From Triglochin maritima (taxonomy: Eukaryota > Streptophyta > Magnoliopsida > Alismatales > Juncaginaceae): DNA of 64,000 bases. The position numbers were made by a program, and so were the translations under genes. The notes beneath the pieces are model-generated. The model was given only the letters and a program-made list of their open reading frames with translations. It was not told the origin of the DNA and did no database searches. Of this stretch, positions 1-9,763 are shown one piece after another (within the stretch, counting starts at the first letter, position 1; every line of letters begins with the position of its first letter). The DNA lies in assembly GCA_963682175.1 (NCBI GenBank), contig OY821784.1, positions 31,477,621 through 31,541,620 of the forward strand, given 5' to 3'.

Positions 1-2143
1 AATTCTTTGAAAGCTTCATTCTTGTTAGCAAGAAACAAAACCCAAGTAAATCGAGTGAAATCGTCAATGATGACAAATGCATATCTCTTGCCCCCTAGAC
101 TTAAGGTTCTAGATGGACCAAAGAGATCCATATGAAAGAGTTCCAAAGGTTTTGAAGTAGAGACCATGTTAATTGATTTGAAAGAACTTTTAAATTGCTT
201 TCCAAATTCTCAAGCATCGCAAAGCTTAGTTTTCTTGAAATCCAATTTGGGCAATCCTCGTACCAAGTCTAATTTAGCAAGCTTATGAAGTTGGCTCATA
301 CTAATGTGTCCTAACCTTTTATGCCATAACCAAGATTCGTCATTTGAAGCAACTAAGCATGTTCCCTTAGACAATAAGTCAATGCTATCAACATGCACAA
401 CATAAACATTTCCATATCTATAGCCTTTAAAAGTTATTTAAAAACATGCTTTAGAGATAATATATGTGATGGGTTGATTAAAAAGCACTAAGAAACCCTT
501 ATCGGTTAATTGGCTCACACTAAGAAAATTATGTTTTAAACCATCCACAAGAAGCACATTTTGTATTTGGGTATTAGAATCATTACCAACATCGCCGATG
601 CCAATAATGTGACATTTAACATTATCCCTAAATGTGACGGTTCCAGCCTTCTTTGATTTCAATGTTTTGAACATAGAGTGGTCTCCCGTCATGTGCCTCG
701 AACACCAGCTCTCCATGATCTACTTCCCCTTCCTTTTCACCTACATCCAAAGAGGAAGAAGATAATTTTGGTACCCATATTTGTTTGGGTCCTTTGGGGT
801 TAGCTTTAGCTACCCAAACTTGTTTGGTTCTAGGTACCCAAACATCTGAAGAAAAATTCTTTTTCACTACACCATTTGAAGCATGCACAAAATAACTCTT
901 AGATTTTATTTATTTATTTTTGCATCCTAAGCCATGCTTTTCTAATGATTGAATTTGGCTACCAAGTAACATGTCTAGCATTTTCTTTCCTCTTGTGAAT
1001 TTCTAAAGATCAATTCTCAATTGCTTATTGTATTCTCTAAGATCATGTGTTTCTTTAGCATGAGATTCACCATTGAGTACTTTTAAGCTATTATTTTCCA
1101 AGACAAGCTTATCAATTCATTTGATAATGATTCATTTAAACTTGCTAGAGCATGATTAGTTTTCCTAGATAGTTTACTTTTATGCCTTAATAGTTCACAT
1201 TTTTAAAGCAATTCATGAAAGGTATCAAGTAATTCATCATATGAGTTTGAGTCATTAGTTGAGAGTACCTCTTTTATCCATCTTTGGCGACACTACAAGT
1301 GTCGGGCTCGTCTTCTCGTTTGATGAAGATGCACTACCCAATTTTCCATCAACTTCATCTTGAGTGTAGAGGAATAGATGAGCTTCTTCATTTTCTGACT
1401 CACTTAATGAACCGGATGATCCATCCCAACTTGCCTTGAGGGAATTTTTCTTCTCCTTATCCCTCTTTTCTCTTCTTTTGAACCTCCTTATCTCTTCTCC
1501 TTTTCTCTTTTCTTTCTTTAGATTGGATTAAGGGACAATCTTTCTTTATATGGCCAACTTTATCACATCCGTAACAAATAAGACCTTTTGAGCTCTCTTC
1601 ATCATCCCTTCTCTTTCTTTGGAATTTCTCTTTCACCCAACGCTTCTTGAATCTCTTAACCATCATTGCAAGCTCTTCATCACTCTCCTCGTCGTCCTAC
1701 TTTTCAGATTCAAAGCTAGCCTTGAGAGCAATAGTTTTTTTCTTTCTTTTTTGAGCTCTCCATCTATTTTCTATCATTCATTTGAATCTCATAAACCATA
1801 AGGCTTCCGATGAGGTCCTCCATTGACAAAGTGTTGAGATCTTGAGCCTCCCCAATGACGGTTGCCTTTTTCTCCCAATCGCTTGAGAGAGATCGAAAAA
1901 TCTTCCGCACCTTGTCACCTTCATTCACCTTCTTACCAAGATTTTTCAAATTGTTAGTAATCTTGGTGAAGTGAATGTTCATCTCTCTTATACTTTCCCC
2001 GGGTTGCATAGAGAATAATTCATATTTGCGTGCGAATATATCAACCCAAGTTTTTTTCATTCTAGATGATCCTTCTGATGAGATTCAAGTAATTTTCATA
2101 TTTCATAAGCGGTATCACATCCGTTAATCCTACCATATTCTTG
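1..2143 (-). pseudogene. Ty1/Copia retrotransposon, gag-protease-integrase remnant (right part of a split element)
   Basis: Decayed minus-strand Copia polyprotein, broken by stops and frameshifts. Read 5' to 3' on the minus strand: Gag (UBN2-type) at 2143-1764 with KYELFSMQPGESIREMNIHF; a zinc knuckle CYGCDKVGHIKKDC near 1575-1534; a retropepsin-like segment around 716-438 with WCSRHMTGD, where the catalytic D of the usual DSGCSxHMTG is lost; the GAG-pre-integrase motif LWHKRLGHIS at about 320-290; and the integrase start VIIDDFTRFTW near 75-40. The order Gag-PR-INT is the Copia order, and the motifs resemble SIRE/Maximus-type elements. The element runs off the left edge. Its Gag N-terminus lies at 9468-9762, separated by a nested Gypsy-type insertion. 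Lineage assignment is inference. Confidence 0.85.
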
Positions 2144-2148
2144 AGTGT
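2144..2148. repeat. Target-site duplication AGTGT, left copy
   Basis: The 5 bp directly before the family A LTR are AGTGT. The same 5 bp follow the other LTR at 9463-9467. A perfect 5-bp duplication at TG...CA ends marks one integration event. Confidence 0.9.
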
Positions 2149-3701
2149 TGATTGACATCATTTCATGCTCATATTTGTATCTTATATCCATTATCTTACA
2201 CCTAAGTAATGCTACGTGACGGGTTTTATGTTTAGTTTTCAGGAATAAATAGGTTTGAAGAGAAGAGCCATAAAAGGACCCAAAAGCAGGAAAAAATGAC
2301 TTAATTGTGGGACCTAGGGACTGAGATGCAATGGAGAAGGACCTGATTGTAAGACCGAAGGACCTAAGAGCAAAACAGGAAACTCCACACCATCATGGGG
2401 AGTATTTTGGCAATTCGATTCTGGTCGGAGCTCCAACAAACCAAGTAGATGCATCCAAGACCAAAAAATCCATCAAGCAAAGCCCACAACCAAAAGCAAC
2501 TCGATCTGAAGTTTATAGACCGCCAATTGGCGGTCTTGAACCGCTAATTAGTGGTCCATATAGCCCCAGATCCGCTAAGCTTTCTCCTGGACTTGTATTA
2601 TTATGTGTTTAGGCTATTTTTGGTATTGGTTTAATCCCACATCGGGGGATTGTCCCCGATTAGCTTTTTCCATGCTTATAAATAGAACTCTTCACCTTCC
2701 ATTGTAATTACCCATTGCTTGGTGGCATTCTCTCTACTAAGGAGTGAGCCTTGAAGCAAAAACTCAAGGTGGAGAAGAATGCTACCTTCAATGTGAGTCA
2801 TTTGTTAATAAAATAATTCTTCTAGTTTCTTTTAATCTTGTCTTTTAATTTGTACATGTTTGTTTAGTCTTTCCTTTCCTTTTATGTTTCTTTAATGCTT
2901 CTTGCCTTCTTAGTTAACTTTCATTTCAGTATTATGCTTTCTTTTGCTAATATAGTTAGTGTAATGAGTAGTGAGTAGTTACATCCCCATTTGGGGGTGG
3001 AGAAATATGTGATATAATCATGTAGTGTATTAAGTGTGTGTTATCTTTATCCCTTGAGCTTTATATGATTTCCATAACCATCTAATGGGTTTTCACTCTT
3101 ATCTTTGATATGCTAATGCTCTTGAATGAAGCTTAGCTTATGCTTTGATTAGTGGGCCTATTTTATGGGGAATGATAAGGTTAGGATATGGATGAAGTTA
3201 ATATTGGAAACACAATTTGTAGTGTATGTGCTCTTGTTGCCTTTACCTTAGCTAATGTCTTGTATGTTTTAATGATGTAGTCTTATCTTAATTCATGTGG
3301 AGGCATAGTAGGGTATAGTCTTTATACTTGAGTTCATGTAGCTTCATTCCAATTATTGTCTTGTATGTTTTAATGATGTAGTCTTATCTTAATTCATGTG
3401 GAGGCAAAGTTTGATGTAGTTTTATGATTTCATGCACTACATGTTGTGAAGAGCTTAATGAACACACACACTTCTTTATGTTCACATTATTTCTCTACCC
3501 CCTTTGGGGTTTAGTTTTCTTGCTTTTCTTCCATTTCTATTTGCACCTTAGTGTAGTTTAGTGTAACCAACCTTTCTTCCCTTTCTTTACCTCTCGCCTT
3601 CGCACAAACCAAGTGTCGACACACCTCCCAGTGGATGACCCGTATTTGCCACCGCTTCAACGCGGTCGTGCACTTGCGGTTAAATATAAAACGATCAATC
3701 A
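2149..3701 (+). repeat. Family A 5' LTR
   Basis: Starts TGATTGACATC and ends CAATCA. It holds a TATA box at 2677-2685 and a hairpin-forming sequence just upstream of it. The 18-bp perfect palindrome GACCGCCAATTGGCGGTC is at 2518-2535, followed by the degenerate partner ACCGCTAATTAGTGGT. A near-perfect internal duplicate of about 45 bp (TTGTATGTTTTAATGATGTA...) occurs near 3260-3300 and 3361-3405. Open frames inside the LTR are not genes: they recur only because the LTR recurs. Confidence 0.92.
2677..2685 (+). promoter_or_regulatory. LTR TATA box (TATAAATAG)
   Basis: TATAAATAG is followed by AACTCTTC and is kept in the other + strand family A LTRs (8435-8443, 18387-18395) and, reverse-complemented, in the minus-strand copies. 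It sits about 25 bp downstream of the inverted repeat ATCGGGG...CCCCGAT at 2640-2659. It is the likely core promoter of the element; the start site is inferred, not shown. Confidence 0.7.
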
Positions 3702-3707
3702 AGTTTT

Positions 3708-3725
3708 TGGCGCCGTTGCCGGGGA
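3708..3725 (+). other. Primer-binding site, tRNA-Asp
   Basis: TGGCGCCGTTGCCGGGGA begins 6 bp after the 5' LTR. It is the exact complement of the 3' end of plant tRNA-Asp including CCA. tRNA-Asp priming is typical of Athila-type Gypsy elements. Confidence 0.92.
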
Positions 3726-4799
3726 GGTGCTCTGTCCACACGTTGGTTTGGACGATTCGAGGGTTTTTAATTTTTTCTTTCCAGTTTTTCTTAGTCTCAG
3801 GGATCCTAGAGCGCACGGGGAGGCTACTGGAAGAGTTGGAGCACCAACACTTCAAAAGGGACCGTCAATTGGCGGCCTGGTGAGGTGTTCCTGCTTTCGT
3901 TTTTCTTCTGGTGGTTTATTGCTTCACTTTTGTTATCTGGGAGCCCTATTTTGCATGTTGTGACTTCTAGTTTGCTCCCAGATCATTAATCAACTTGGCC
4001 CTAAAATCCAAAGCAAAAGACTAGACGTTCTTACTTGTTTAGGTCACGTATCATGTATTGACTTAGGCATATAGTTGTCTTTTCTTTTAGCTTTATTTTC
4101 AGTTGTTGAGCGCTGGCGTGAGGTACACAATTTCCTACACTCATTCATGCATCTCGTATGCCCATGCATTAGTTAGTAGGATTTGCATCAGGACAAGAGT
4201 GAGTGAGTGTTTGATTGGAGCGATTGATTGCTAGATTTAGGATCAAAACGCTACTAAGGAGGGGTTGTCCCATAAAAGATAAGGTGGGGGATTTCATCAC
4301 CCTTTCCTTGGCCCCAAAAATCACTCTTAATAAAGCCTTAACTAAAAGCAAGTATACATTGGCCCTAAGGAATTCGGACGCACAAGGAGAGTAATCTAGT
4401 CGAGACCGTCATGACCTGATTGACGTTGCCTACCTTGTCGATAGTAGGAGGTACTGGATCTCTGGATCTGGTATCACTTGCTGGGCATTGTGGTCTTCGT
4501 TGTAGGGAGGTGAGGCGTGTCAAGGCTAGTGACCTCGAAGTTAGGCGTCGTCTAGCCTAAGGACCCATTGCCTTACATTGTTTGAGCCGTGCTTGCTAGT
4601 TAGGCTTCTACCTTCACCCTTTACCCGCACTAGCTTTAGGATTCTTCCCTTCTCCTCTGAGTCATCTTCTTCTCACCTTCTTCTACATTATAGTCTCCTC
4701 CCCTTTACACTCTCTGGTAGCATTTTAGGGTCGAGTCGAGCACTTTTTGCGAGTTTAGCCTCGTGGTGGTGAGAGTGGTCGACTCTAGAGTTCTTTGTT
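3726..4799 (+). other. Family A 5' leader, non-coding
   Basis: About 1.07 kb between primer site and Gag-like ORF, with no convincing reading frame. It contains GACCGTCAATTGGCGGCC at 3864-3881, a leader copy of the LTR palindrome. Stretches of it are found reverse-complemented in the other family A element at 53987-54359 and, more diverged, at about 14650-15540. Confidence 0.75.
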
Positions 4800-6295
4800 G
4801 TGATGGATGGTTACATGGGCGACCATCCATATCATTGTTGGGACCAGGACGATTCTCCCTGGTACTCCCGACCCATGCATCCTGGGGTGGCTCAGACTAA
4901 CACCCCGTATGGTTGGGACAATCTTAATTCTGTGACTGTGCAATCTTCATATTGGGGTAGTATGAGAGAGGCACCGACTGCTAGACCACCATCTAGTTAC
5001 GTCGGATCATATGTTGGTCATCAATCTGAGACATTACAAGAACCTTTGGCCTCTTTCATGCATGTGGTAGAAGACGTGGGTGCACCGGTGGCTCCAGTAG
5101 CCGTACCATGTGACTGTTGTGGGTTGAGTGGTCATGTTATAGGGGAATGTCCTTATATTGCCCCTGAGCCTGAGTATGAGCACACATTTTCCCAAAATGC
5201 TCATTATGACCATTACGCATCCGCGTACAACCCGAGAGGGATGGATTCGTGGGGAGACAATTCATATTCAAATTCTTATACATCATTTCCACCCCAGTAT
5301 CCTCCTCCCAAATACCCAAAATTCTACCAACACCCCCTTCCAATCATTGGACTCATTCTCAGCCCATCAACACCCAACCCCAAAATTTACCAAGCTCTGA
5401 CTTGGACCTCATAGTTGACCGCATACATGATTCCTTGAAACAAACTTTCCTCACGTTCATGGAAACCACTCAACAGTCCATACAAAATATGGCACTGCAA
5501 GTGAGTCAAATGTCGCAGCAATTACGTGAACGTGAGGAAAGTAACTTTTCTTGTCAACATGAGGATTCATCTTTTGATATCGAACCGCCACCACCACATC
5601 CACAAATTCAAAGCACAATCTTTCAAAGTCAAACTCCTAGTCAGTCTGAGGGACTTGGGGTTTCAATTCACGATCACTTGGTGGACGATTCGATCCCAAT
5701 TGAGAATAACATGGACCAGCTTCATTACGAGTCAGCACATGATTGTGCCTTATCTTCTTGTCCCGTGGCCCTTGAGCCACATGACCTTATTGTTGTACCT
5801 CCTAAGGACTCTCCTCTAGTGGAGCAAGAGCTCCCTAGTCCCCTCAATTTCAAACAACCTGATGAGAGTTTGCCTCTCACTATTGTTCCTGGTCATCTTG
5901 GAAATGATGGAACATCAAACAACTACATTGCCCATGAGGGTATTAGGAGTTCCTTGGAGGATACCTTGGGTATGAGACCCACTTCTTGTTCTCCTGGTGT
6001 GTCGGACATGCCTAACGAGGTTCTTCACCTCGTTCCGACGTACCAGCCTGTTGGTTGGAGAGTTTGGATTGACGATCATAACTTCAGCAGCGCAACGGGA
6101 GAAACTCTTCTTCCGTTGCCCCTCATTTCCAAAACTCTTGAGAGGTTCAAACTCTTTCAGTTTGATCCTTTGAATGAGACACCTTTGCGTCCAATTCATG
6201 AACCTCTCATTTCATCTGGTGCTCTTTGTGAAGGGGGCCCACACATGCGTATTCTGGCCCCGCGTGGTGTCATGTTCCCTTTCCAAGTGCATTGA
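4800..6295 (+). pseudogene. Gag-like zinc-knuckle ORF of family A (one frameshift)
   Basis: Two overlapping open frames form one interrupted Gag-like protein of about 500 residues. The first (4800-5414) carries one zinc knuckle, CDCCGLSGHVIGEC, near residue 104, then a Y/S/N-rich segment. The second (usable from about 5320, to 6295) carries a coiled-coil-prone stretch, ALQVSQMSQQLREREE, that resembles the family B Gag segment TQVSQLAQIVGERE, then a D/E/P-rich tail. A single-base indel near 5310-5330 explains the frame change. The Retrotrans_gag domain seen at 13498-14148 and 50959-51486 is absent, as are protease and polymerase. It may package RNA with a partner's Gag; that is inference. Confidence 0.75.
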
Positions 6296-7892
6296 CCCAC
6301 TCTTGAGGTTCCCATTTGATGTCTTTGACAAATGAAGATGGGAACTTATGTTTGTACATAGTTATATATAATAAAAAAAGAAAAAAAAGTACAATAAAAG
6401 ACTCCTTCAGTGAGCATCGATTGTTGTGAGCCCCAACTCTTGTGTATTTGGGCTCCATTTCTTTCACGTATTTGTATCCTTTCTTTAGTATCTCATAGGT
6501 TTTAAGGGAATTTGGGTTTGTGTCCATCAACATGACCTTGAACTTCCCTTTGTACTTCATGTTGGTGAGATCTCTCCTTTTCATGCATAAATCCATGTAG
6601 TATCTTGCTCACATTCATTGAGGACAATGCATGAAGTAGGTGTGGGGGGTGTTTTACGTGTGTACATAGTTGAGTCTTTTCTTTTGATTTTGTTTTCTTT
6701 TGTTTGCATTTTTAGGGTCATGTTAGTGTGCTGCATTTAATATCGATATATCTGCCTGCCATGATCCTTGGGTGACTTGTCTTCTTTTGCTTGCGAGTGC
6801 TTTAAAATTTCCACATTTCTTTCAAAATCTTCATGTGTTTGTGAAAGAAAATGTTTTATGGGTTTTGTGTGTGTTTAGCATGTGCAAAACCGTTGAGAGG
6901 CAAAGTAAAAAGAAAGCTCCCAAAATTGTGTTGAACTTGATGCATTAGGATATCTAGTACAGTGACTTTAGGATTTATCGAGTCGTTAGGATGCACCTCA
7001 GTTTTCCCTTAGGGGTGAGTAATCATAGGGTTTCAGTGCTTAAACATTTAATGAAGTCTACCCTGAACCTAGTGAGTCAATAATTCGTGTCTGTTAACTT
7101 AAGGAAGTTTGTTGTAGTCAAGGACCCTCTAAATCCTTTGGTGAGACATTAGTGTAGGGGTTTTGGTTCATGTGTAGATAAGAAATAAGTGAGTAGGTGT
7201 TCTCTCTTCTCGCACGGCTCCTATCACTCGGGAAAGTAGGTCTGAGGGAACTTTGTTCCTGGTGCTTTCGAGTCATCTGACTTGGGATGCGCCGACCGAA
7301 CTCCCGTTACACGGGTGGTAGGGATTGCCCTATGTGGAGATTTGGGTAAAGGTGTACGTGATAGTGTAAGTCCTCATGGGCAATGATGCACGAAACCTGA
7401 CCCTGGGAGAATGAAGCTCCAACTAATAAAAAGAAAAAGAAGAAAAAAAATGTGAAAAGAAACAAAAAGAAAAAAATGGTAATGCAAAAAAGAACCTTAA
7501 TGGACTTTACACTTTGTAGCACTTGAGGATGTTGAGGTTGTCCATGTCTTTCACTTAATTCCTTATTTAACTTGCACGAATGGTTCATTAGGTTAGAGGT
7601 GTGGACTGATCACCTATATAGAGTCGGCCCGTAGCACTACAGCGTCCATTGATCGACAAAATATTTCCAACGAGTCGAGGTCTAGATTGAATAATGCATC
7701 TTGTTCGGATTTTGTGGGTATATCCGCTGAAAACCCTCAGGAGACAACACTCCTCCTCCTTGGAAACAAGTAGGTTTAACGGCTTGTTGCACGTGCTAAG
7801 TGCAACCGTGACTCCTACGAAAGTGAGTTAGGATTTCTTGTTTCTCATGTGCTTTTCTATTTCTTTGTTTTGCTCGGGACTAGCAAAAACTT
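6296..7892 (+). other. Family A 3' non-coding region with internal polypurine-like motif
   Basis: About 1.6 kb with no coding frame I can support. AGGACAATGC followed by AGGTGTGGGGGGTG at 6621-6651 looks like a second polypurine tract, 1.25 kb upstream of the real one. A purine-only AAAAAG-rich stretch lies at about 7427-7480. The part from about 7740 to 7880 matches, with substitutions, the family B 3' region next to 61500-61650. Confidence 0.7.
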
Positions 7893-7907
7893 AGGTGTGG
7901 GGGTATT
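7893..7907 (+). other. Polypurine tract of family A
   Basis: AGGTGTGGGGGTATT lies directly before the 3' LTR start TGATTGACATC. The reverse complement precedes the other A element's 3' LTR (49693-49707), and a similar tract borders family B at 61480-61494. It primes plus-strand DNA synthesis. Confidence 0.85.
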
Positions 7908-9462
7908 TGATTGACATCATTTCATGCTCATATTTGTATCTTATATCCATTATCTTACACCTAAGCAATGCTACGTGACGAGTTTTATGTTTAGTTTTCA
8001 GGAATAAATAGGTTTGAAGAGAAGAGCCATAAAAGGACCCAAAAGCAGGAAAAAATGACTTAATTGTGAGACCTAGGGACTGAGATGCAATGGAGAAGGA
8101 CCTGATCGTAAGACCAAAGGACTTAAGAGCAAAACAGGAAACTCCACACCATCATGGGAGTATTTTGGCAATTCGATTCGGGTCGGAGCTCCAACAAACC
8201 AAGTAGATGCATCCAAGACCAAAAAATCCATCAAGCAAAGCCCACAACCAAAAGCAACTCGATCTGAAGTTTATAGACCGCCAATTGGTGGTCTTGAACC
8301 ACTAATTAGTGGTCCATATAGCCCCAGATCCGCTAAGCTTTCTCCTGGACTTGTATTATTATGTGTTTAGGCTATTTTTGGTATTGGTTTAATCCCACAT
8401 CGGGGGATTGTCCCCGATTAGCTTTTTCCATGCTTATAAATAGAACTCTTCACCTTCCATTGTAATTACCCATTGCTTGGTGGCATTCTCTCTACTAAGG
8501 AGTGAGCCTTCAAGCAAAAACTCAAGGTGGAGAAGAATGCTACCTTCAATGTGAGTCATTTGTTAATAAAATAATTCTTCTAGTTTCTTTTAATCTTGTC
8601 TTTTAATTTGTGCATGTTTGTTTAGTCTTTCCTTTCCTTTTATATTTCTTTAATGCTTCTTGCCTTCTTAGTTAACTTTCATTTCAGTATTATGCTTTCT
8701 TTTGCTAATATAGTTAGTGTAATGAGTAGTGAGTAGTTCCATCCCCATTTGGGGGGTGGAGAAATATGTGATATAATCATGTAGTGTATTAAGTGTGTGT
8801 TATATTTATCCCTTGAGCTTTATATTATTTCCATAACCATCTAATGGGTTTTCACTCTTATCTTTGATATGCTAATGCTCTTGAATGAAGCTTAGCTTAT
8901 GCTTTGATTAGTGGACCTATTTTATGGGGAATGATAAGGTTAGGATATGGATGAAGTTAATATTGGAAACACAATTTGTAGTGTATGTGCTCTTGTTGCC
9001 TTTACCTTAGCTAATGTCTTGTATGTTTTAATGATGTAGTCTTATCTTAATTCATGTGGAGGCATAGTAGGGTATAGTCTTTATACTTGAGTTCATGTAG
9101 CTTCATTCCAATTATTGTCTTGTATGTTTTAATGATGTAGTCTTATCTTAATTCATGTGGAGGCAAAGTTGGATGTAGTTTTATGATTTCATGCACTACA
9201 TGTTGTGAAGAGTTTAATGAACACACACACACTTCTTTATGTTCACATTATTTCTCTACCCCCTTTGGGGTTTAGTTTTCTTGTTTTTCTTCCATTTCCA
9301 TTTGAACCTTAGTGTAGTTTAGTGTAACCAACCTTTCTTCCCTTTCTTTACCTCTCGCCTTCGCACAAACCAAGTGTCGACACACCTCCCCGTGGACGAC
9401 CCGTATTTGCCACCGCTTCAACGCGGTCGTGCACTTGCGGTTAAATATAAAACGATCAATCA
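7908..9462 (+). repeat. Family A 3' LTR
   Basis: Collinear with 2149-3701 throughout, with about 26 differences by eye. TATA box at 8435-8443. Here the palindrome is worn: GACCGCCAATTGGTGGTC at 8277-8294. Ends CAATCA, then the target duplication AGTGT. Confidence 0.92.
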
Positions 9463-9467
9463 AGTGT
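9463..9467. repeat. Target-site duplication AGTGT, right copy
   Basis: Matches 2144-2148 exactly. Beyond it the interrupted Copia gag resumes in the minus direction. Confidence 0.9.
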
Positions 9468-9762
9468 CTACTCCACAAGCAAATATGTTCATGAGTTTAG
9501 CATTCATCTCGGCATTGGCAATTATTCCATTGGTCAATGTTGTTAATTATTCACTAGTGGGTGGAACATATTTACTACCAAGAAATATCAACATTTTTAA
9601 GGAAATTGATTGGATGTATATCCTCATTCTATTCTTCCAATGTGCATAATTATTCTCGATAAACAAATGGGGTCTAGTAGTAGATAATTCTTCTCTAAGT
9701 TGATTAGTGTTACTCTCCCTAGAAAAATGGATTAGATGAGTAAACCTATGCTCTGCTAACAA
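9468..9762 (-). pseudogene. Copia gag N-terminus (left part of the split element)
   Basis: The minus strand reads RPHLFIENNYAHWKNRMRIY, the DUF4219/UBN2 start typical of Copia Gag, then a frame shift, then a frame ending in KLMNIFACGVD at the insertion point. The next codons, QEYGRINGCDTAYEI, are found on the other side of the nested element at 2143 and below. A degenerate primer-binding site (GCTCTGCTAACA, for the usual GCTCTGATACCA) lies at about 9750-9761, pointing to tRNA-Met priming. Confidence 0.8.
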
Positions 9763-9763
9763 A

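Larger units (their letters stand above)
2149..9462 (+). mobile_element. Family A Gypsy-type non-autonomous LTR retrotransposon, full span
   Basis: A 7314-bp element with two near-identical LTRs (2149-3701 and 7908-9462), TG...CA ends, a tRNA-Asp primer-binding site at 3708-3725, a polypurine tract just before the 3' LTR, and a perfect AGTGT target duplication. The 4.2-kb interior holds only a Gag-like zinc-knuckle ORF, broken by one frameshift. I see no reverse transcriptase, RNase H or integrase motifs in either strand. Such elements are known as TR-GAG or LARD types. Primer site and polypurine tract match the Athila-like lineage of Ty3/Gypsy (established knowledge). By eye the LTRs differ at about 26 sites or indels, roughly 1.7%, so insertion was recent. 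Confidence 0.92.

Noticed and set aside
3613..3963. Open frames running from LTR into leader (also 9374-9649)
   Set aside because: They span the LTR edge and primer-binding site and differ downstream; chance frames.
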